From: Saccharopolyspora erythraea
Lineage (GTDB): Bacteria; Actinomycetota; Actinomycetes; Mycobacteriales; Pseudonocardiaceae
Reading direction: 5' to 3'
NCBI RefSeq assembly: GCF_018141105.1
Contig: NZ_CP054839.1
Span: 744,001-808,000 of the forward strand
DNA: 64,000 nucleotides
Both the position numbers and the translations under genes were made by a program. Positions 1 through 8,744 of the stretch are shown one piece after another. The stretch's first letter is position 1; each line of letters begins with the position of its first letter. A model generated the notes under the pieces. The model saw nothing but the letters and a program-made list of their open reading frames with translations. It was not told the origin of the DNA and did no database searches.

Positions 1-1151
1 GTTTCGTGGACGCCCACCACCACTTGACGCAGAGCTTCGGCAAGGCCCTGGCGTTCGGCGAGCCGTCGGAGATCTTCCGGCGGATCTGGGTGCCGCTGGA
101 GCAGGAGCTCGACCCGGAGTCCGCCTACGTCGCGGCCAAGCTGGCGGCCCTCGAAGCCCTGCGCGGCGGCTTCACCACCGTCGCAGAGGCGGGCACGAGG
201 GCGCGCGTGGACGTCGGCGTGGTGGCCGACGCCGCGGCCGACGCGGGAATCCGCTGCGTGCTGGGGGAGGTGTGCTTCGAACCCGCCGACGGTGAACGCC
301 ACCTCTCCCGCTGGGAGTCCGCCGACCTGGTCCACCCGTCGCTGGCGATCCCGATCGCGGAGGCCGCCGAGGACGAGGTGCTGCACGCGGTCTCCCGGTT
401 GTGCGCCGAGGCCGGTGCGGTGTTCCAGATCCACGTCAACGAGCACCTGGCCTCCGTCGAGCGGTCCCTGGAGCGGCACGGCAGGCGTCCGCTGGAGCAC
501 CTGTACGACGTCCGGGCGCTCGGTCCGCAGACGCTCGCCGCGCACGCGACCATGCTGACCCCCGGCGAGCTGCGGCTGCTCGCCGACAGCGGCGCCGCCG
601 TCAGCTACAACCCGGTGGCCAGCGGCTGGAAGGGCAACGCGGTCGCCCCGGCCGCGCTGATGGCGGAGTCGGGCGTCCGCTTCGGGCTGGGCACCGACGG
701 CACCCGCGGCGACGGCTTCCGCCTCACCGACGCCGCCGAGCTCGCGCAGCGGTTCGCCTTCGGCCTGCACAACGGGGACTCGTCGTGCGGTGGCGGGCTG
801 ACATGGTTGCGGCACGCGACCGCCGGTGGCGCCGACGCGGTCGGGCTCGGGTCGGTGACCGGCACCGTCGAGGCGGGCCGGGCCGCCGACTTCCTGCTGG
901 TCGACCTGCGGGTGCCGGAGCTGTGCCCGTCGTGGGACCTGCCGTGGGAGCTGGTCCGGCTGGCCAACCGCGACCAGATCACCGCCGTGGTGGTCGCGGG
1001 GCGGCTACGGCTGTGGCGGGGCTGGCCGGTTGACTGGGACGGCCGCGAACTGATCGAGGAGGCCGCGAAGACCGGCCGGGAGGTCGTGGCGCGAGCCCCG
1101 TTGCGCAAGATCCACCCGCTTTCCACCGGGTGCCGGGAGGAGGACGCGTGA
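1..1151 (+). CDS. Amidohydrolase (guanine/8-oxoguanine deaminase-like), 5' end cut off by window
   Basis: Metal-dependent amidohydrolase of the TrzA/AtzA/SsnA type, acting on a cyclic nitrogen compound; the exact substrate is not readable. The frame is open to base 1: the GTG at 6 is really an internal Val of the family's G-F-V-D-A-H-H-H metal motif, so roughly 50-70 N-terminal residues are missing. Further metal-site residues are the His of the QIHVNEH strand, the His of AAHATML and the Asp of GLGTDGT. The C-terminus returns to the small beta domain (AGRAADFLLVD, ITAVVVAGR). It overlaps the next gene by 4 bp (GTGA), so it is co-transcribed with a TauE-type exporter, and a LacI regulator faces both. 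Family assignment is firm; the deaminase reaction is inferred. Confidence 0.85.
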   Translation, partial: FVDAHHHLTQSFGKALAFGEPSEIFRRIWVPLEQELDPESAYVAAKLAALEALRGGFTTVAEAGTRARVDVGVVADAAADAGIRCVLGEVCFEPADGERHLSRWESADLVHPSLAIPIAEAAEDEVLHAVSRLCAEAGAVFQIHVNEHLASVERSLERHGRRPLEHLYDVRALGPQTLAAHATMLTPGELRLLADSGAAVSYNPVASGWKGNAVAPAALMAESGVRFGLGTDGTRGDGFRLTDAAELAQRFAFGLHNGDSSCGGGLTWLRHATAGGADAVGLGSVTGTVEAGRAADFLLVDLRVPELCPSWDLPWELVRLANRDQITAVVVAGRLRLWRGWPVDWDGRELIEEAAKTGREVVARAPLRKIHPLSTGCREEDA

Positions 1152-1855
1152 GCATCGGTTTCCTGGTGCTCGTCGCGGTCGCCGTCACCGCGGCCGCTTT
1201 CGTGCAGGGTGCCACCGGAGTCGGGTTCGCCCTGATCGTCGCGCCGGTCGTCGGGCTGGTCGAGCCGTCGCTGCTGCCGGTCCTGCTGCTGGTGCTGATG
1301 ATTCCGCTCAACCTCTACGTCGCGGGGCGCGAGCGCGGCAGCCTGGACCGCACCGGCGCGGGCTGGATCACCGCCGGGCGCTTCGCGGGCACGTTCGGCG
1401 GGCTGTGGGTGCTGGCGGCCATCCCGCTCGCGCAGCTCAACCTGCTCGTCGGCGCCTCGACCGTGCTGGCCGCCGTGGTCACGCTGCTGGCGCCGAGCTT
1501 CAGCCCGGGGCGTGCGGCGTTCCTGACGGCGGGGGCGGTCACCGGGGTCACCGAGACCGCGACCGGGGTGGGCGGGCCGCCGCTCGCGCTGGTCTACCAG
1601 CACAGCCCGGCGCCGGTGCTGCGCTCGACGGTCGCGGTCTGCTTCCTGGCGGGCGAGCTGATCTCGGTCGCCGTGCTGCTGGCCACCGGGCGCATCCGGG
1701 CCGAGCAACTGTGGCTGGCGCTGTTGCTCCTGCCCGCGGTGGCGCTCGGCGCGCTGCTCAGCCGGTTCGTGCACCACCGGCTCGACGGCAGGCTGATGCG
1801 CCTGCTCGTGCAGGTCTTCGCGATCGTCTCCGGCGTGGTGCTGCTCTTCGCCTGA
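1148..1855 (+). CDS. Sulfite exporter TauE/SafE family membrane protein
   Basis: Integral membrane permease of the TauE/SafE (DUF81) family, 235 aa, with about seven or eight hydrophobic helices spread over its length and the family's glycine-rich first helix (FVQGATGVGFALI) and its repeat in the second half (VTGVTETATGVGGPP). Members move small organic or sulfur anions. I start it at GTG 1148, where GGGAGGAGG lies 5 nt upstream; a longer reading from GTG 1130 would leave that Shine-Dalgarno inside the gene. The 4-bp overlap with the amidohydrolase suggests it moves that enzyme's substrate or product. It ends 11 bp from the convergent LacI gene with no terminator visible between them. Confidence 0.87.
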   Translation: MSIGFLVLVAVAVTAAAFVQGATGVGFALIVAPVVGLVEPSLLPVLLLVLMIPLNLYVAGRERGSLDRTGAGWITAGRFAGTFGGLWVLAAIPLAQLNLLVGASTVLAAVVTLLAPSFSPGRAAFLTAGAVTGVTETATGVGGPPLALVYQHSPAPVLRSTVAVCFLAGELISVAVLLATGRIRAEQLWLALLLLPAVALGALLSRFVHHRLDGRLMRLLVQVFAIVSGVVLLFA

Positions 1856-1866
1856 GCGGGACCGCC

Positions 1867-2886
1867 TCAGCGCCGCAGGGAGGAGGCCCGCGGTACGAGC
1901 ACCGGAGGCGGCACCGAGACTTCCGGTGCCGCCTCGCCGCGCGCCGGCCCGCGTCGCAACTCGGCCAGCAGCACAGACACCGCACCCTCCGCGGCCTGAC
2001 CGAGGTGCAGGTCGACGGCGGTCAGCGGCGGGTCGCACGTGCGGGCGCGCAGGCCGTCGTAGCGGGTGGCGACCATGACGTCGTCCGGGACGCGCAGCCC
2101 CCGGTCGGCCAGCGCGCGGACGGCCCCGACCGCGAAGGCGTCGACGGTGGCGCAGACGGCGTCGACGCCGGGGTGGCGGTCGAGGAGGTCGGCGCAGGCC
2201 GCGTAGCCGGCCTCCGCGCCGCCGGACTCCTCGGCGAGCACGACCAGCTCCGGCATCCCGTGCTCGCGGGCGAAGCTCCGGTACTCCTTCGCGGCGTCCA
2301 CGTAGGAGTGGCGGCGGGCGCTGCCGACCAGTAGCGCGATTCGCCGCCCGCCCTGCTCTCGCAGGTGCTCCAGCAGCAGCCGGACCACCGCGGCCGCGTG
2401 CAGGTCGACGTGCGGCAGGTCGGTGCCCGGCTGCCTGCCCACCGCGACGATCGGTAGCCCGCGGTCGCGCAGCCGCTTGGTGGCGCTGTCGTCGGCGTCG
2501 GGCTCGACCACGATCGCCCCGTCGATGTCGAGCGAGTCGAGCGGCGGATCGGCCTCCACCGGTGGCACCAGCACCAGCGCGAAACCGTGCATCAGAGCCG
2601 ACTCCGCCGCGGCGGCGGCGACCTCCATGAAGAACCCGAGCCGCGACGGGCCACCGGCGACGGCGAACGGCATCGACGAGACGAGCCCGATCGTGCGCGA
2701 CTCGCCCCGGCGCAACCGCTGGGCCCGCAGGCTCGGCCGGTACCCGAGCTCGGCGGCGACCCGCTGCACCCGCTCGCGGGTCCTCGGGTCGACCTTGCCG
2801 ATGCCGTTGAGCGCGTGCGAGACGGTCGTCCTGGACACGCCTGCTTCGCGCGCCACGTCGGCGATCGTGGGGCGAGCCCCGGCCAT
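1867..2886 (-). CDS. LacI-family transcriptional regulator
   Basis: DNA-binding repressor of the LacI/GalR family, 339 aa, the usual length. Residues 7-26 are the helix-turn-helix (TIADVAREAGVSRTTVSHAL), followed by the hinge helix (PSLRAQRLRRGESRTIGLV) and a periplasmic-binding-protein-like effector domain ending in a typical VLLAEL…VLVPRASS tail. It converges on the amidohydrolase/TauE pair and probably controls it, although the promoter of that pair lies outside the window so the operator cannot be seen. The effector is unknown. Confidence 0.92.
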   Translation of the reverse strand: MAGARPTIADVAREAGVSRTTVSHALNGIGKVDPRTRERVQRVAAELGYRPSLRAQRLRRGESRTIGLVSSMPFAVAGGPSRLGFFMEVAAAAAESALMHGFALVLVPPVEADPPLDSLDIDGAIVVEPDADDSATKRLRDRGLPIVAVGRQPGTDLPHVDLHAAAVVRLLLEHLREQGGRRIALLVGSARRHSYVDAAKEYRSFAREHGMPELVVLAEESGGAEAGYAACADLLDRHPGVDAVCATVDAFAVGAVRALADRGLRVPDDVMVATRYDGLRARTCDPPLTAVDLHLGQAAEGAVSVLLAELRRGPARGEAAPEVSVPPPVLVPRASSLRR

Positions 2887-3113
2887 CGCGCCTCCTGGGT
2901 TCCGAGTCCGGCGAGCGGGCGTTGCCGGGCCCGCCGGAAAGGCCGCTCACCAGCCGTCCCACCGGCCTCGGACAGCGTGTCCAGGCTAGTACCCCGGCCG
3001 GTGGCCCAGCGGCTCGCACCTTTCGCGCGGCATTGGTTCTGATCTAGGACACGATTGGGCCTACATCGTTCATATGGTCGCTCCAGAACGACCGAACGGA
3101 AGGCGAAACACCC

Positions 3114-3626
3114 ATGACGACCTCGAACAACGCCCCTGCCGACGAGCGCGACGACATCCTCGCCACGCTCGGAGAGCAGCGCGGTTTCCTGCTGATCCCC
3201 CTGCGCGGGATCACCGACGAGCAGGCGGGTACCCGCACCACGGCCAGCGAGCTGACCCTCGGCGGGATCATCAAGCACGTCACGCGGGTCGAGCGGTACT
3301 GGATGCAGATCATGACCGGGCAGGAACCCGAGCTCGTGATGGACACCGACCAGTACCGGGTGGTCGAGGGAGAAACGCTGGCCGGAATCCTCGACGACTA
3401 CGCCGCGGCTGCCCGCGAGACCGAGCAGGCGCTGATGGCGACGCCGGACCTCAGCCGCCGGATCCAGCTCCCGCCCGCCCCGTGGGCGCCGGATCCGGTC
3501 TTCTGGTCGCCGCGCCGCATCATGCTGCACCTGATCCGGGAGACCGCGCACCACAGCGGGCACGCCGACATCATCCGGGAGGAGATGGACGGCGCGATCA
3601 CGACGACGCAGATGGCGTCGGTCTGA
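3114..3626 (+). CDS. DinB-like (DUF664) family protein
   Basis: Small four-helix-bundle protein of the DinB/YfiT superfamily, 170 aa. The conserved metal-binding histidines are visible as the His in GGIIKHVTRVERYW and the HHSGHADIIRE motif near the C-terminus. Relatives include mycothiol- or bacillithiol-dependent S-transferases, so a thiol-linked detoxification role is possible but not shown by the sequence. GGAAGG precedes the ATG at 3114. It is monocistronic; a short perfect hairpin follows before the next, convergent, gene. Confidence 0.87.
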   Translation: MTTSNNAPADERDDILATLGEQRGFLLIPLRGITDEQAGTRTTASELTLGGIIKHVTRVERYWMQIMTGQEPELVMDTDQYRVVEGETLAGILDDYAAAARETEQALMATPDLSRRIQLPPAPWAPDPVFWSPRRIMLHLIRETAHHSGHADIIREEMDGAITTTQMASV

Positions 3627-3675
3627 CGCTGTCCTTGGACTCACCTCGCGTGCCGTCCGGTGGCGGGGGTGGGCC

Positions 3676-3692
3676 AAGCGGCCGTGCCGCTT
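3676..3692. terminator. Short hairpin between convergent genes
   Basis: AAGCGGC-cgt-GCCGCTT gives a perfect 7-bp stem with a 3-nt loop, 50 bp past the DinB-like stop and about 50 bp past the stop of the opposite gene. No strong T-run on either side, so termination efficiency is uncertain. Confidence 0.4.
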
Positions 3693-3740
3693 CAATGATC
3701 TGAGCTCGTCACACCCGGCGGGTCGCTCCCGCGCAGCAGG

Positions 3741-4130
3741 TCAGCCGCTCTTGCGGCGCAGCAGGGAACCGGCCGACCAGCGCGGCTTGTCCAGCGCGTC
3801 GTGCAGTTCGAGGAAGGCGTCCTGGACCGCGCGGCGCGACTCCTCGGGGGTGGCCGGCGGTGCGGACAGGTCCGGGTCCGGGAGGCTGCTGACCTTCAGC
3901 CACCGCTCGTCCCACAGCGCCTCCAGCGCCAGGGTCCAGCGGGTCCGCACGTCCTTCTCAACCTGCTCGCGCTGCTGGTCGGCCTCCTCCTTGCGGCTGT
4001 TGCCGCGGGTCACCGACTCCTCCAGCTCGGCGGCCTTGTCCTGCTCGTGCCTGCGCATCCGCTGCGCGGCGGTTGTGGCCGCGGCGGAGAGCTCCTTGTA
4101 CCGCACCGAGGCGGGCACCTGCTCAGTCAC
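3741..4130 (-). CDS. Hypothetical 129-aa protein, last gene of the FtsK-type module
   Basis: I do not recognise this protein. It is highly charged and predicted mostly helical, with a possible coiled coil at about residues 10-75 (ELSAAATTAAQRMRRHEQDK through EEADQQREQVEKDVRTRW), then an acidic/proline stretch and a helical end (AVQDAFLELHDALDKPRW). There is no signal peptide or membrane segment, so it is likely cytoplasmic. Its ATG lies inside the end of the upstream FtsK/SpoIIIE-type gene (8-bp overlap), which argues for translational coupling and a shared function, perhaps as an accessory subunit. Confidence 0.7.
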   Translation of the reverse strand: MTEQVPASVRYKELSAAATTAAQRMRRHEQDKAAELEESVTRGNSRKEEADQQREQVEKDVRTRWTLALEALWDERWLKVSSLPDPDLSAPPATPEESRRAVQDAFLELHDALDKPRWSAGSLLRRKSG

Positions 4131-6948
4131 CGGCTTCCTCCCTGCTCTCGTCGGTCGACCGCTGCGCGGGGACCTCGGGCACGGCGGTGCCTGCGAGGTC
4201 GAACGGCAGGACCACCTCGGGGCGCGAGTGCTTCGAGCGGTCGAAGAAAAGCCCGCGGCGGGCGCGCGGCGACCAGTTGACGACCTGTCCCGCCGCGAAT
4301 GCCTGCAACTCCTGGCCGTGCACGTCGAAGGCGACCCAGGCGCCGATGTCGTCGACCGGCCCCATGCCGAGGGTGTTCTTCACCCGCTGCGCGCTGCGCC
4401 ACCAGCCGATCACGTGGATGCGCAGCTCCGGGCCCTGCTTGAGCACCTTGCGCAGGTGGTCGAGCGCGCTGGCGCGGGTCTGCGGGTCCTTGCGCTCCAG
4501 GACGGTCTGCGCGGCGTCGGCGGCGTAGAGGAGCAGGCAGTGCGGCACCGGGACGGCCTCCGACGATGCGCTGCGCTGGTCGACGGTGTCGGCCAGCGAG
4601 GTCACCGCCGCCTCGATGCCGTCCAGCCCGATCACCTCCACCTCGTGGCCCTCGTCGCGCAGCGCCCCGACCAGTGCGCGGACGTCCTCGTGCGCCTCGT
4701 CGACCAGTTCCGCGACGGTGAAGCGGATTCCGCCGGGCTCGTGCTGGCGCGCGAGCGACAGCGCCGCCGCGCCCAGCACGCTGGCGGCGTCGACCCGGAC
4801 CGAGCCGATCACCGCGATGTTGCGTCCGGGCGAGCGGGCCAGCTCGACCGCGGCCGCCGTGCCGTCGACGTCGATGACCTGCCCGAGCAGCGCCTTCGGC
4901 GCGGCACCGGTCGGATGCAGCCCGCGGTAGTCGCCGAGCCCGGCCAGCGAGGGAAGGTGCGAGCCGTCGAACAACCGGGGCGGCGCGGCGGCGGGATCAC
5001 GCTGCTCCCAGAGCTTGAGCTGCAGGTCGTCGAAGGTGTGCTTGGCGGTGGCGTCGGGAATCCGGGCGATCTCGTTGCCGTGCTTGACGCCCGACTCGTG
5101 GTTGACCACCGCGTGCCAGCGCGGCAGCTCGATCGCGGCGGTGTTCTGCTCGGTGAGCACCCGCCGCGCCTTCGGCAGCGCGATGCGCAGGATGAACTGC
5201 TCGAAGATCGCCGGCTTGCCCCAGAACGCCTCGATGCCGGAGACGTCCTGACTGGCCAGCACCAGGTGGATGCCCTGCGACCGGCCGCGTCGCGCGACGT
5301 CCTCCAGCAGCGTCGTGGCCTGGCTGGACACCGTGTCGCGCTCGGCGAACAGGTACTGGAACTCGTCGATCACCGCCACGATCCGTGGCCAGCGGCCGTC
5401 CGGGTCCTCGGCGCGCAGCTCTTCCAGCTTGGTGACCTCGTGCTCCTTCGCCGCGTCGGCGCGGCGCCGCATCTCCGCCGACAGGAACCGCAGCAGCGCC
5501 AGCCCGAACTCGCGGTCCGCGTTGACGTTGACCCCGACGAGCTGCGCGTGCGGCAGCCAGCTCGGGTCCCGCTTGCCTGGCGTGAACTGGGCGAACGACA
5601 CGCCTTCCTTGAAGTCGAGCAGGTAGAGCTCGAGCTCGTCGGGGGAGTAGCGGGCCGCCATCCCGCCGAGCATCCCGTAGAGGAAGTTCGTCTTGCCCGA
5701 ACCGCTCGGGCCGCCGATCAGCGTGTGCGGGCTCGCGTCGCCGAGCGTCACGCACACCGGCTCGCCCTCGGAGAAGCCGACCGGGGCGTGCAGGCCGGAC
5801 GTCGAGCGCTGGGTCCACAACTGCTCGGGCACCAGGTCCTCGAACGTCCGCACCCGCGCCCGGCGGGCCAGGAACGCCTCCGCGATCGACGAACACGCCT
5901 TGGTGACGGTGTTGCCCGGCGGCGACTCCTCCAGCCGGATCACCGCCTCGGGCCCGGTCATGCTGCACCGCGCGTGGTCGGGGTCGATCAGCGTGACCGA
6001 CTCGATCGCGCTGTTGACCGTCAGCGGCAGGTCGACGATGACGAGCTGGATCCCGCAGGCCAGGCCGTTGCGGGCGATCCGCTGCAACTGCTGTTGCTGT
6101 TCCTCGCGCAGCGGCTGGCCGTCGCCGAGGAGCACCGCGATCCGCCAGGGTTCGCTGCGGTGCCCGGTCTCGGCGGCCAGCGCCCGCAGCGAGGTGTGAC
6201 CGCCGAGCAGCGCGCTTGTGTGGATGCGGCGAATGTGGTCCGACAGCGCATCGAGCATCTCGTCCAGCCGCGTCGGGTCGTGCGCGGTGAGCACTCCGGC
6301 CCGGGTCAGCGGGTACAGGCCGGGCAGCGTGCCGGTGAGCTGGGCGACGTCCCAGACGTGCACCCGGACCAGGCCGGGCTGGAAGTGCCCGAGCACCCGC
6401 AGCAGCAGGTTCTGCACCAGCGCCTCGGCGGTCTCGCGGGTGCCCGGCCGCGTGGTGATCCGCAGGTGCGACTCGTCGAGCAGCGGTACCGCGGCCGGGA
6501 ACGGTTGCGGCGCGGGGGAATCCGGCACCTGGGCGGTGCCGATGTGCCACAGCTCCGGGGCGGGGGAGGACAGGTCGGCGGTGCCGACCCAGCCGAGCCA
6601 CTCCTCCCACGGCCGCCCGGCGGAGCCGGGAGCGGCGGCTTCGGCGAGCGCGGTCAGCTCCGCCGGACCGCTGGCGGTCCACTCGGCGTAGATCTCGTCG
6701 CGCTCCAGCGTCGCCTCGGTCATCGCGGCGTCGAACGCGGGGCTCGGCGCGCCCTCGACCCGCGACGGGTCGCGGGCGGCTTCGGCGACGCCGATCTGGG
6801 CGATCCGCAGGGCGAACTCGCGCTGCGCGCAGTCGGCGTGGATGCGGCGGCGTTCGTTCTCGGCGGCTCCGAGTGCGGTGGCGACGCTCGACCTCAGGCG
6901 CGCGAAGGCCGCTTCGATGCGGCTTCGGCGCTCGCTGCGTTTACGCAC
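4123..6948 (-). CDS. FtsK/SpoIIIE-type ATPase
   Basis: Large P-loop motor ATPase, 941 aa from the chosen start. The central FtsK/SpoIIIE domain has Walker A GGPSGSGKT near residue 412, Walker B IVAVIDEF near 520 and a GRSQGIHLVLASQ sensor segment. A degenerate ATPase-like unit lies before it and another after it (GRNIAVIGSVRVDAASV near 707), reminiscent of multi-ATPase EccC/EssC proteins, but there are no transmembrane helices. The N-terminus is a charged helix. I start at GTG 6948 because GAGGTGGGGA precedes it; a reading open to 7152 adds an Arg/Pro/Cys-rich stretch that looks non-coding. It belongs to a five-gene minus-strand set with small helical proteins. DNA translocation or protein export are both possible; the lack of a membrane anchor sets it apart from standard FtsK. 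Confidence 0.85.
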   Translation of the reverse strand: MRKRSERRSRIEAAFARLRSSVATALGAAENERRRIHADCAQREFALRIAQIGVAEAARDPSRVEGAPSPAFDAAMTEATLERDEIYAEWTASGPAELTALAEAAAPGSAGRPWEEWLGWVGTADLSSPAPELWHIGTAQVPDSPAPQPFPAAVPLLDESHLRITTRPGTRETAEALVQNLLLRVLGHFQPGLVRVHVWDVAQLTGTLPGLYPLTRAGVLTAHDPTRLDEMLDALSDHIRRIHTSALLGGHTSLRALAAETGHRSEPWRIAVLLGDGQPLREEQQQQLQRIARNGLACGIQLVIVDLPLTVNSAIESVTLIDPDHARCSMTGPEAVIRLEESPPGNTVTKACSSIAEAFLARRARVRTFEDLVPEQLWTQRSTSGLHAPVGFSEGEPVCVTLGDASPHTLIGGPSGSGKTNFLYGMLGGMAARYSPDELELYLLDFKEGVSFAQFTPGKRDPSWLPHAQLVGVNVNADREFGLALLRFLSAEMRRRADAAKEHEVTKLEELRAEDPDGRWPRIVAVIDEFQYLFAERDTVSSQATTLLEDVARRGRSQGIHLVLASQDVSGIEAFWGKPAIFEQFILRIALPKARRVLTEQNTAAIELPRWHAVVNHESGVKHGNEIARIPDATAKHTFDDLQLKLWEQRDPAAAPPRLFDGSHLPSLAGLGDYRGLHPTGAAPKALLGQVIDVDGTAAAVELARSPGRNIAVIGSVRVDAASVLGAAALSLARQHEPGGIRFTVAELVDEAHEDVRALVGALRDEGHEVEVIGLDGIEAAVTSLADTVDQRSASSEAVPVPHCLLLYAADAAQTVLERKDPQTRASALDHLRKVLKQGPELRIHVIGWWRSAQRVKNTLGMGPVDDIGAWVAFDVHGQELQAFAAGQVVNWSPRARRGLFFDRSKHSRPEVVLPFDLAGTAVPEVPAQRSTDESREEAGD

Positions 6949-7236
6949 TCCCCACCTCGGAACATGGGTTACCGACCGTGAGCAAAGTACCACCCGTCGG
7001 TTGGGCGAGCAGCAGTCGTGTCCGCGGTGCGGACGCCCGGCTTCCGCAGTGCGGGACGGCGGATTTCCCGCCCGCCGGGCGGCTTTCGGCTTCCGGACGG
7101 CGCCGCAGTCGGCGTCGGTGCGCCCGCCACCAGGCACGATCACGTCCGCCATGCCGGCCGAATGCGGTGTCCAGTGCTCCGCCGGAGTCTTGCCGCCGCG
7201 GTGTCGACGGCACCCGCAGGCCGCCGCGGTCCGTGT

Positions 7237-7485
7237 CTAGAGCCGGGTGACGAAGCCGCGCAGCGCGTCGAGTGTGTGCTCGACAAGGCCCTGCGTCCGC
7301 TCGATCTGGTCGTCGGCCCGGCCCAGCCCGGGCGGGACCACCGTCTCCGGGTGCTCCGGATCGAGCCGGGCCAGCGCGTCCTGGGCTTCGCCCAGCGACC
7401 GCCTGCCGCGGGCGAGCTGGCCCTGCGCCAGCTCCAGGCGGTCCTCGACCTCGTTCAGCGCCGCGATGAGTTCAGCCACGGACAT
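7237..7485 (-). CDS. Small helical protein, 82 aa
   Basis: Unknown small soluble protein, too short for a domain call. Residues 1-40 form a heptad-like amphipathic helix (VAELIAALNEVEDRLELAQ and LARGRRSLGEAQDALARL), then a Pro-containing turn (PEHPETVVPPGLG) and a second helix (ADDQIERTQGLVEHTLDALRGF): a helix-turn-helix hairpin with the size and shape of WXG100 substrates but no W-x-G motif. ATG at 7485 follows the stop of the upstream 86-aa gene by only 3 bp, so the two are co-translated. About 290 bp separate it from the FtsK-type ATPase gene downstream, with no convincing gene in that gap. Confidence 0.72.
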   Translation of the reverse strand: MSVAELIAALNEVEDRLELAQGQLARGRRSLGEAQDALARLDPEHPETVVPPGLGRADDQIERTQGLVEHTLDALRGFVTRL

Positions 7486-7488
7486 GAG

Positions 7489-7749
7489 CTACAGCCGCCC
7501 CGCGTAGCCCTCGGCGGAGGAGATGCTCGCGTTGATCGTTCCCTGCACCCCGGTCAGGCTGTGTGCGGCTTCGGCCAGCATGCCGGTCGCGTGCTGGATC
7601 TCCTCCTGGCTGCTGCCCTGGGTCGCGTTCGCCAGTGCCTGCTGCGCCTCCTCGAGGGCGAGGGTCGCCTGTTGCAGGGCGGCGATGCTCTCCGACGCCT
7701 TCTGGCTGGCCAGGGCGATACCCGCGCGAACCTCTTCCACGCCTGCCAT
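7489..7749 (-). CDS. Small helical protein, 86 aa
   Basis: Unknown acidic, Ala/Gln-rich protein. Two long amphipathic helices (VEEVRAGIALASQKASESI… and EEIQHATGMLAEAAHSLTG…) flank a turn at NATQGSSQ, again a helical hairpin in the WXG100 size range but without W-x-G. I start at ATG 7749, with GGAGGA about 11 nt upstream; readings extending to 7860 add a basic stretch without such a signal. It is the first of a tight pair with the 82-aa gene. Partner, paralogue or substrate of the FtsK-type ATPase encoded downstream are the plausible roles. Confidence 0.72.
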   Translation of the reverse strand: MAGVEEVRAGIALASQKASESIAALQQATLALEEAQQALANATQGSSQEEIQHATGMLAEAAHSLTGVQGTINASISSAEGYAGRL

Positions 7750-7916
7750 GTTTTTCGCGATCCTCCGGTGCAATGGGATGGGGAGAAGAACTCGTTTACC
7801 GTTGCACAAGTTAGCGCCCTGGCCGCAGAGATGCGCAGGCAGGTCGCCGGGAAGTCGCAACCGAGGTCAGCGACTTCCCAGATATATGAGCATGTTTCTA
7901 CATGTCCACTGTGGAG

Positions 7917-8744
7917 TCAGTCCGCATTCGCGGTGTCCGCGGCGGCCGACAGCTCGATCGCGGCTATACCGGATGGCGGAGTGGGGGCGGCCGACCAACG
8001 GGCCATCGCGCGGGGGCCGTCCACCCGCAGCCGCGACCAGCCGCTGCCGCCGAGCTGGGCGATCGCGTTGGTCACGATCTCCGGCGGCTCTCCGATCGCG
8101 GGGCCGAGGTCGAGCTCGACGCGCACCATCGGCGGGCGTTCGGCCCAGTCGACGATGACCGCGTTGCGCGAGAGCCTGCTCGCCAGCGCCCGGGCGGGCC
8201 ACTCCGCGCCCGCCCGGCGTTCGGTGACGACGTCTACCAGCAGCGCGAGCCGGGGCCGCCGCCTGCCGTGCTCGTCCAGCTCGCTCGGCCCCGGGTCCGG
8301 TTCCGGCATCGGCTCGTCGGGGTCGTCGAGCGGGTCGAAGGAGTCGAACGCGGCGAAACCGCCCGTCCAAGCCTCGACCAGCATCCGCTCGCCGCCGGTG
8401 ACGAGGTCGCCGACGAGCTCGGGGTTGTCGACCACGGTCCAGGCGGTCGGCGGCTCGCAGGAGACCCGGTGGCGGCCGTAGTCCGGACCGAGTTCGCGCA
8501 GGAACGTCCGGACCGCGCGCGACAGCGCGCCCGGCCCGGTGCCGGAAGCGTCGCCGGGCCGGCTGATGGTCACCGACCAGCAGCCGGGTTCCTCGTCGGA
8601 GCAGTCGCCGGACTCCACGATCCGGCCGTCGAGGCGCCGCACGAGCCCGCGGCAGGCGTCGCGCGCGGCGCGCTCGTCCTCGGCGCTGACCACGACGGTG
8701 ATGAGGAGCTCCAGCTCGGTGTTTTCAGACATCGCGGGACGCAT
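7917..8744 (-). CDS. Hypothetical 275-aa protein, first gene of the FtsK-type module
   Basis: Unrecognised soluble protein. The N-terminal half looks like an alternating beta/alpha domain (ELELLITVVVSAEDERAARDACRGLVRRL then GCWSVTISRP), followed by an acidic Pro/Asp/Glu linker at about residues 135-160 (FDSFDPLDDPDEPMPEPDPG) and a second alpha/beta region (PRLALLVDVVTERRAGAEW, NAVIVDWAERPPMVRVELDLG). No signal peptide, metal motif or membrane segment is visible. ATG at 8744 or 8732 could be the start; neither has a good ribosome site. It lies 167 bp upstream of the small helical-protein pair in the same orientation, so membership of the module is inferred from position. Confidence 0.65.
   Translation of the reverse strand: MRPAMSENTELELLITVVVSAEDERAARDACRGLVRRLDGRIVESGDCSDEEPGCWSVTISRPGDASGTGPGALSRAVRTFLRELGPDYGRHRVSCEPPTAWTVVDNPELVGDLVTGGERMLVEAWTGGFAAFDSFDPLDDPDEPMPEPDPGPSELDEHGRRRPRLALLVDVVTERRAGAEWPARALASRLSRNAVIVDWAERPPMVRVELDLGPAIGEPPEIVTNAIAQLGGSGWSRLRVDGPRAMARWSAAPTPPSGIAAIELSAAADTANAD

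Noticed and set aside
605-3019. Long minus-strand reading frame covering the amidohydrolase, TauE and LacI genes
   Set aside because: Arg/Ala/Gly-rich composition typical of antisense frames in high-GC DNA; it crosses well-supported genes on both strands.
3751-6981. 1076-codon plus-strand frame opposite the FtsK-type gene
   Set aside because: Composition of a shadow frame (Arg, Gln, Val, Leu-rich, no domain); the minus strand encodes clear Walker motifs.
6949-7236. Possible extra small gene or longer N-terminus of the FtsK-type protein
   Set aside because: Frames here are Arg/Pro/Cys-rich without start signals; the GTG at 6948 has a good ribosome site.
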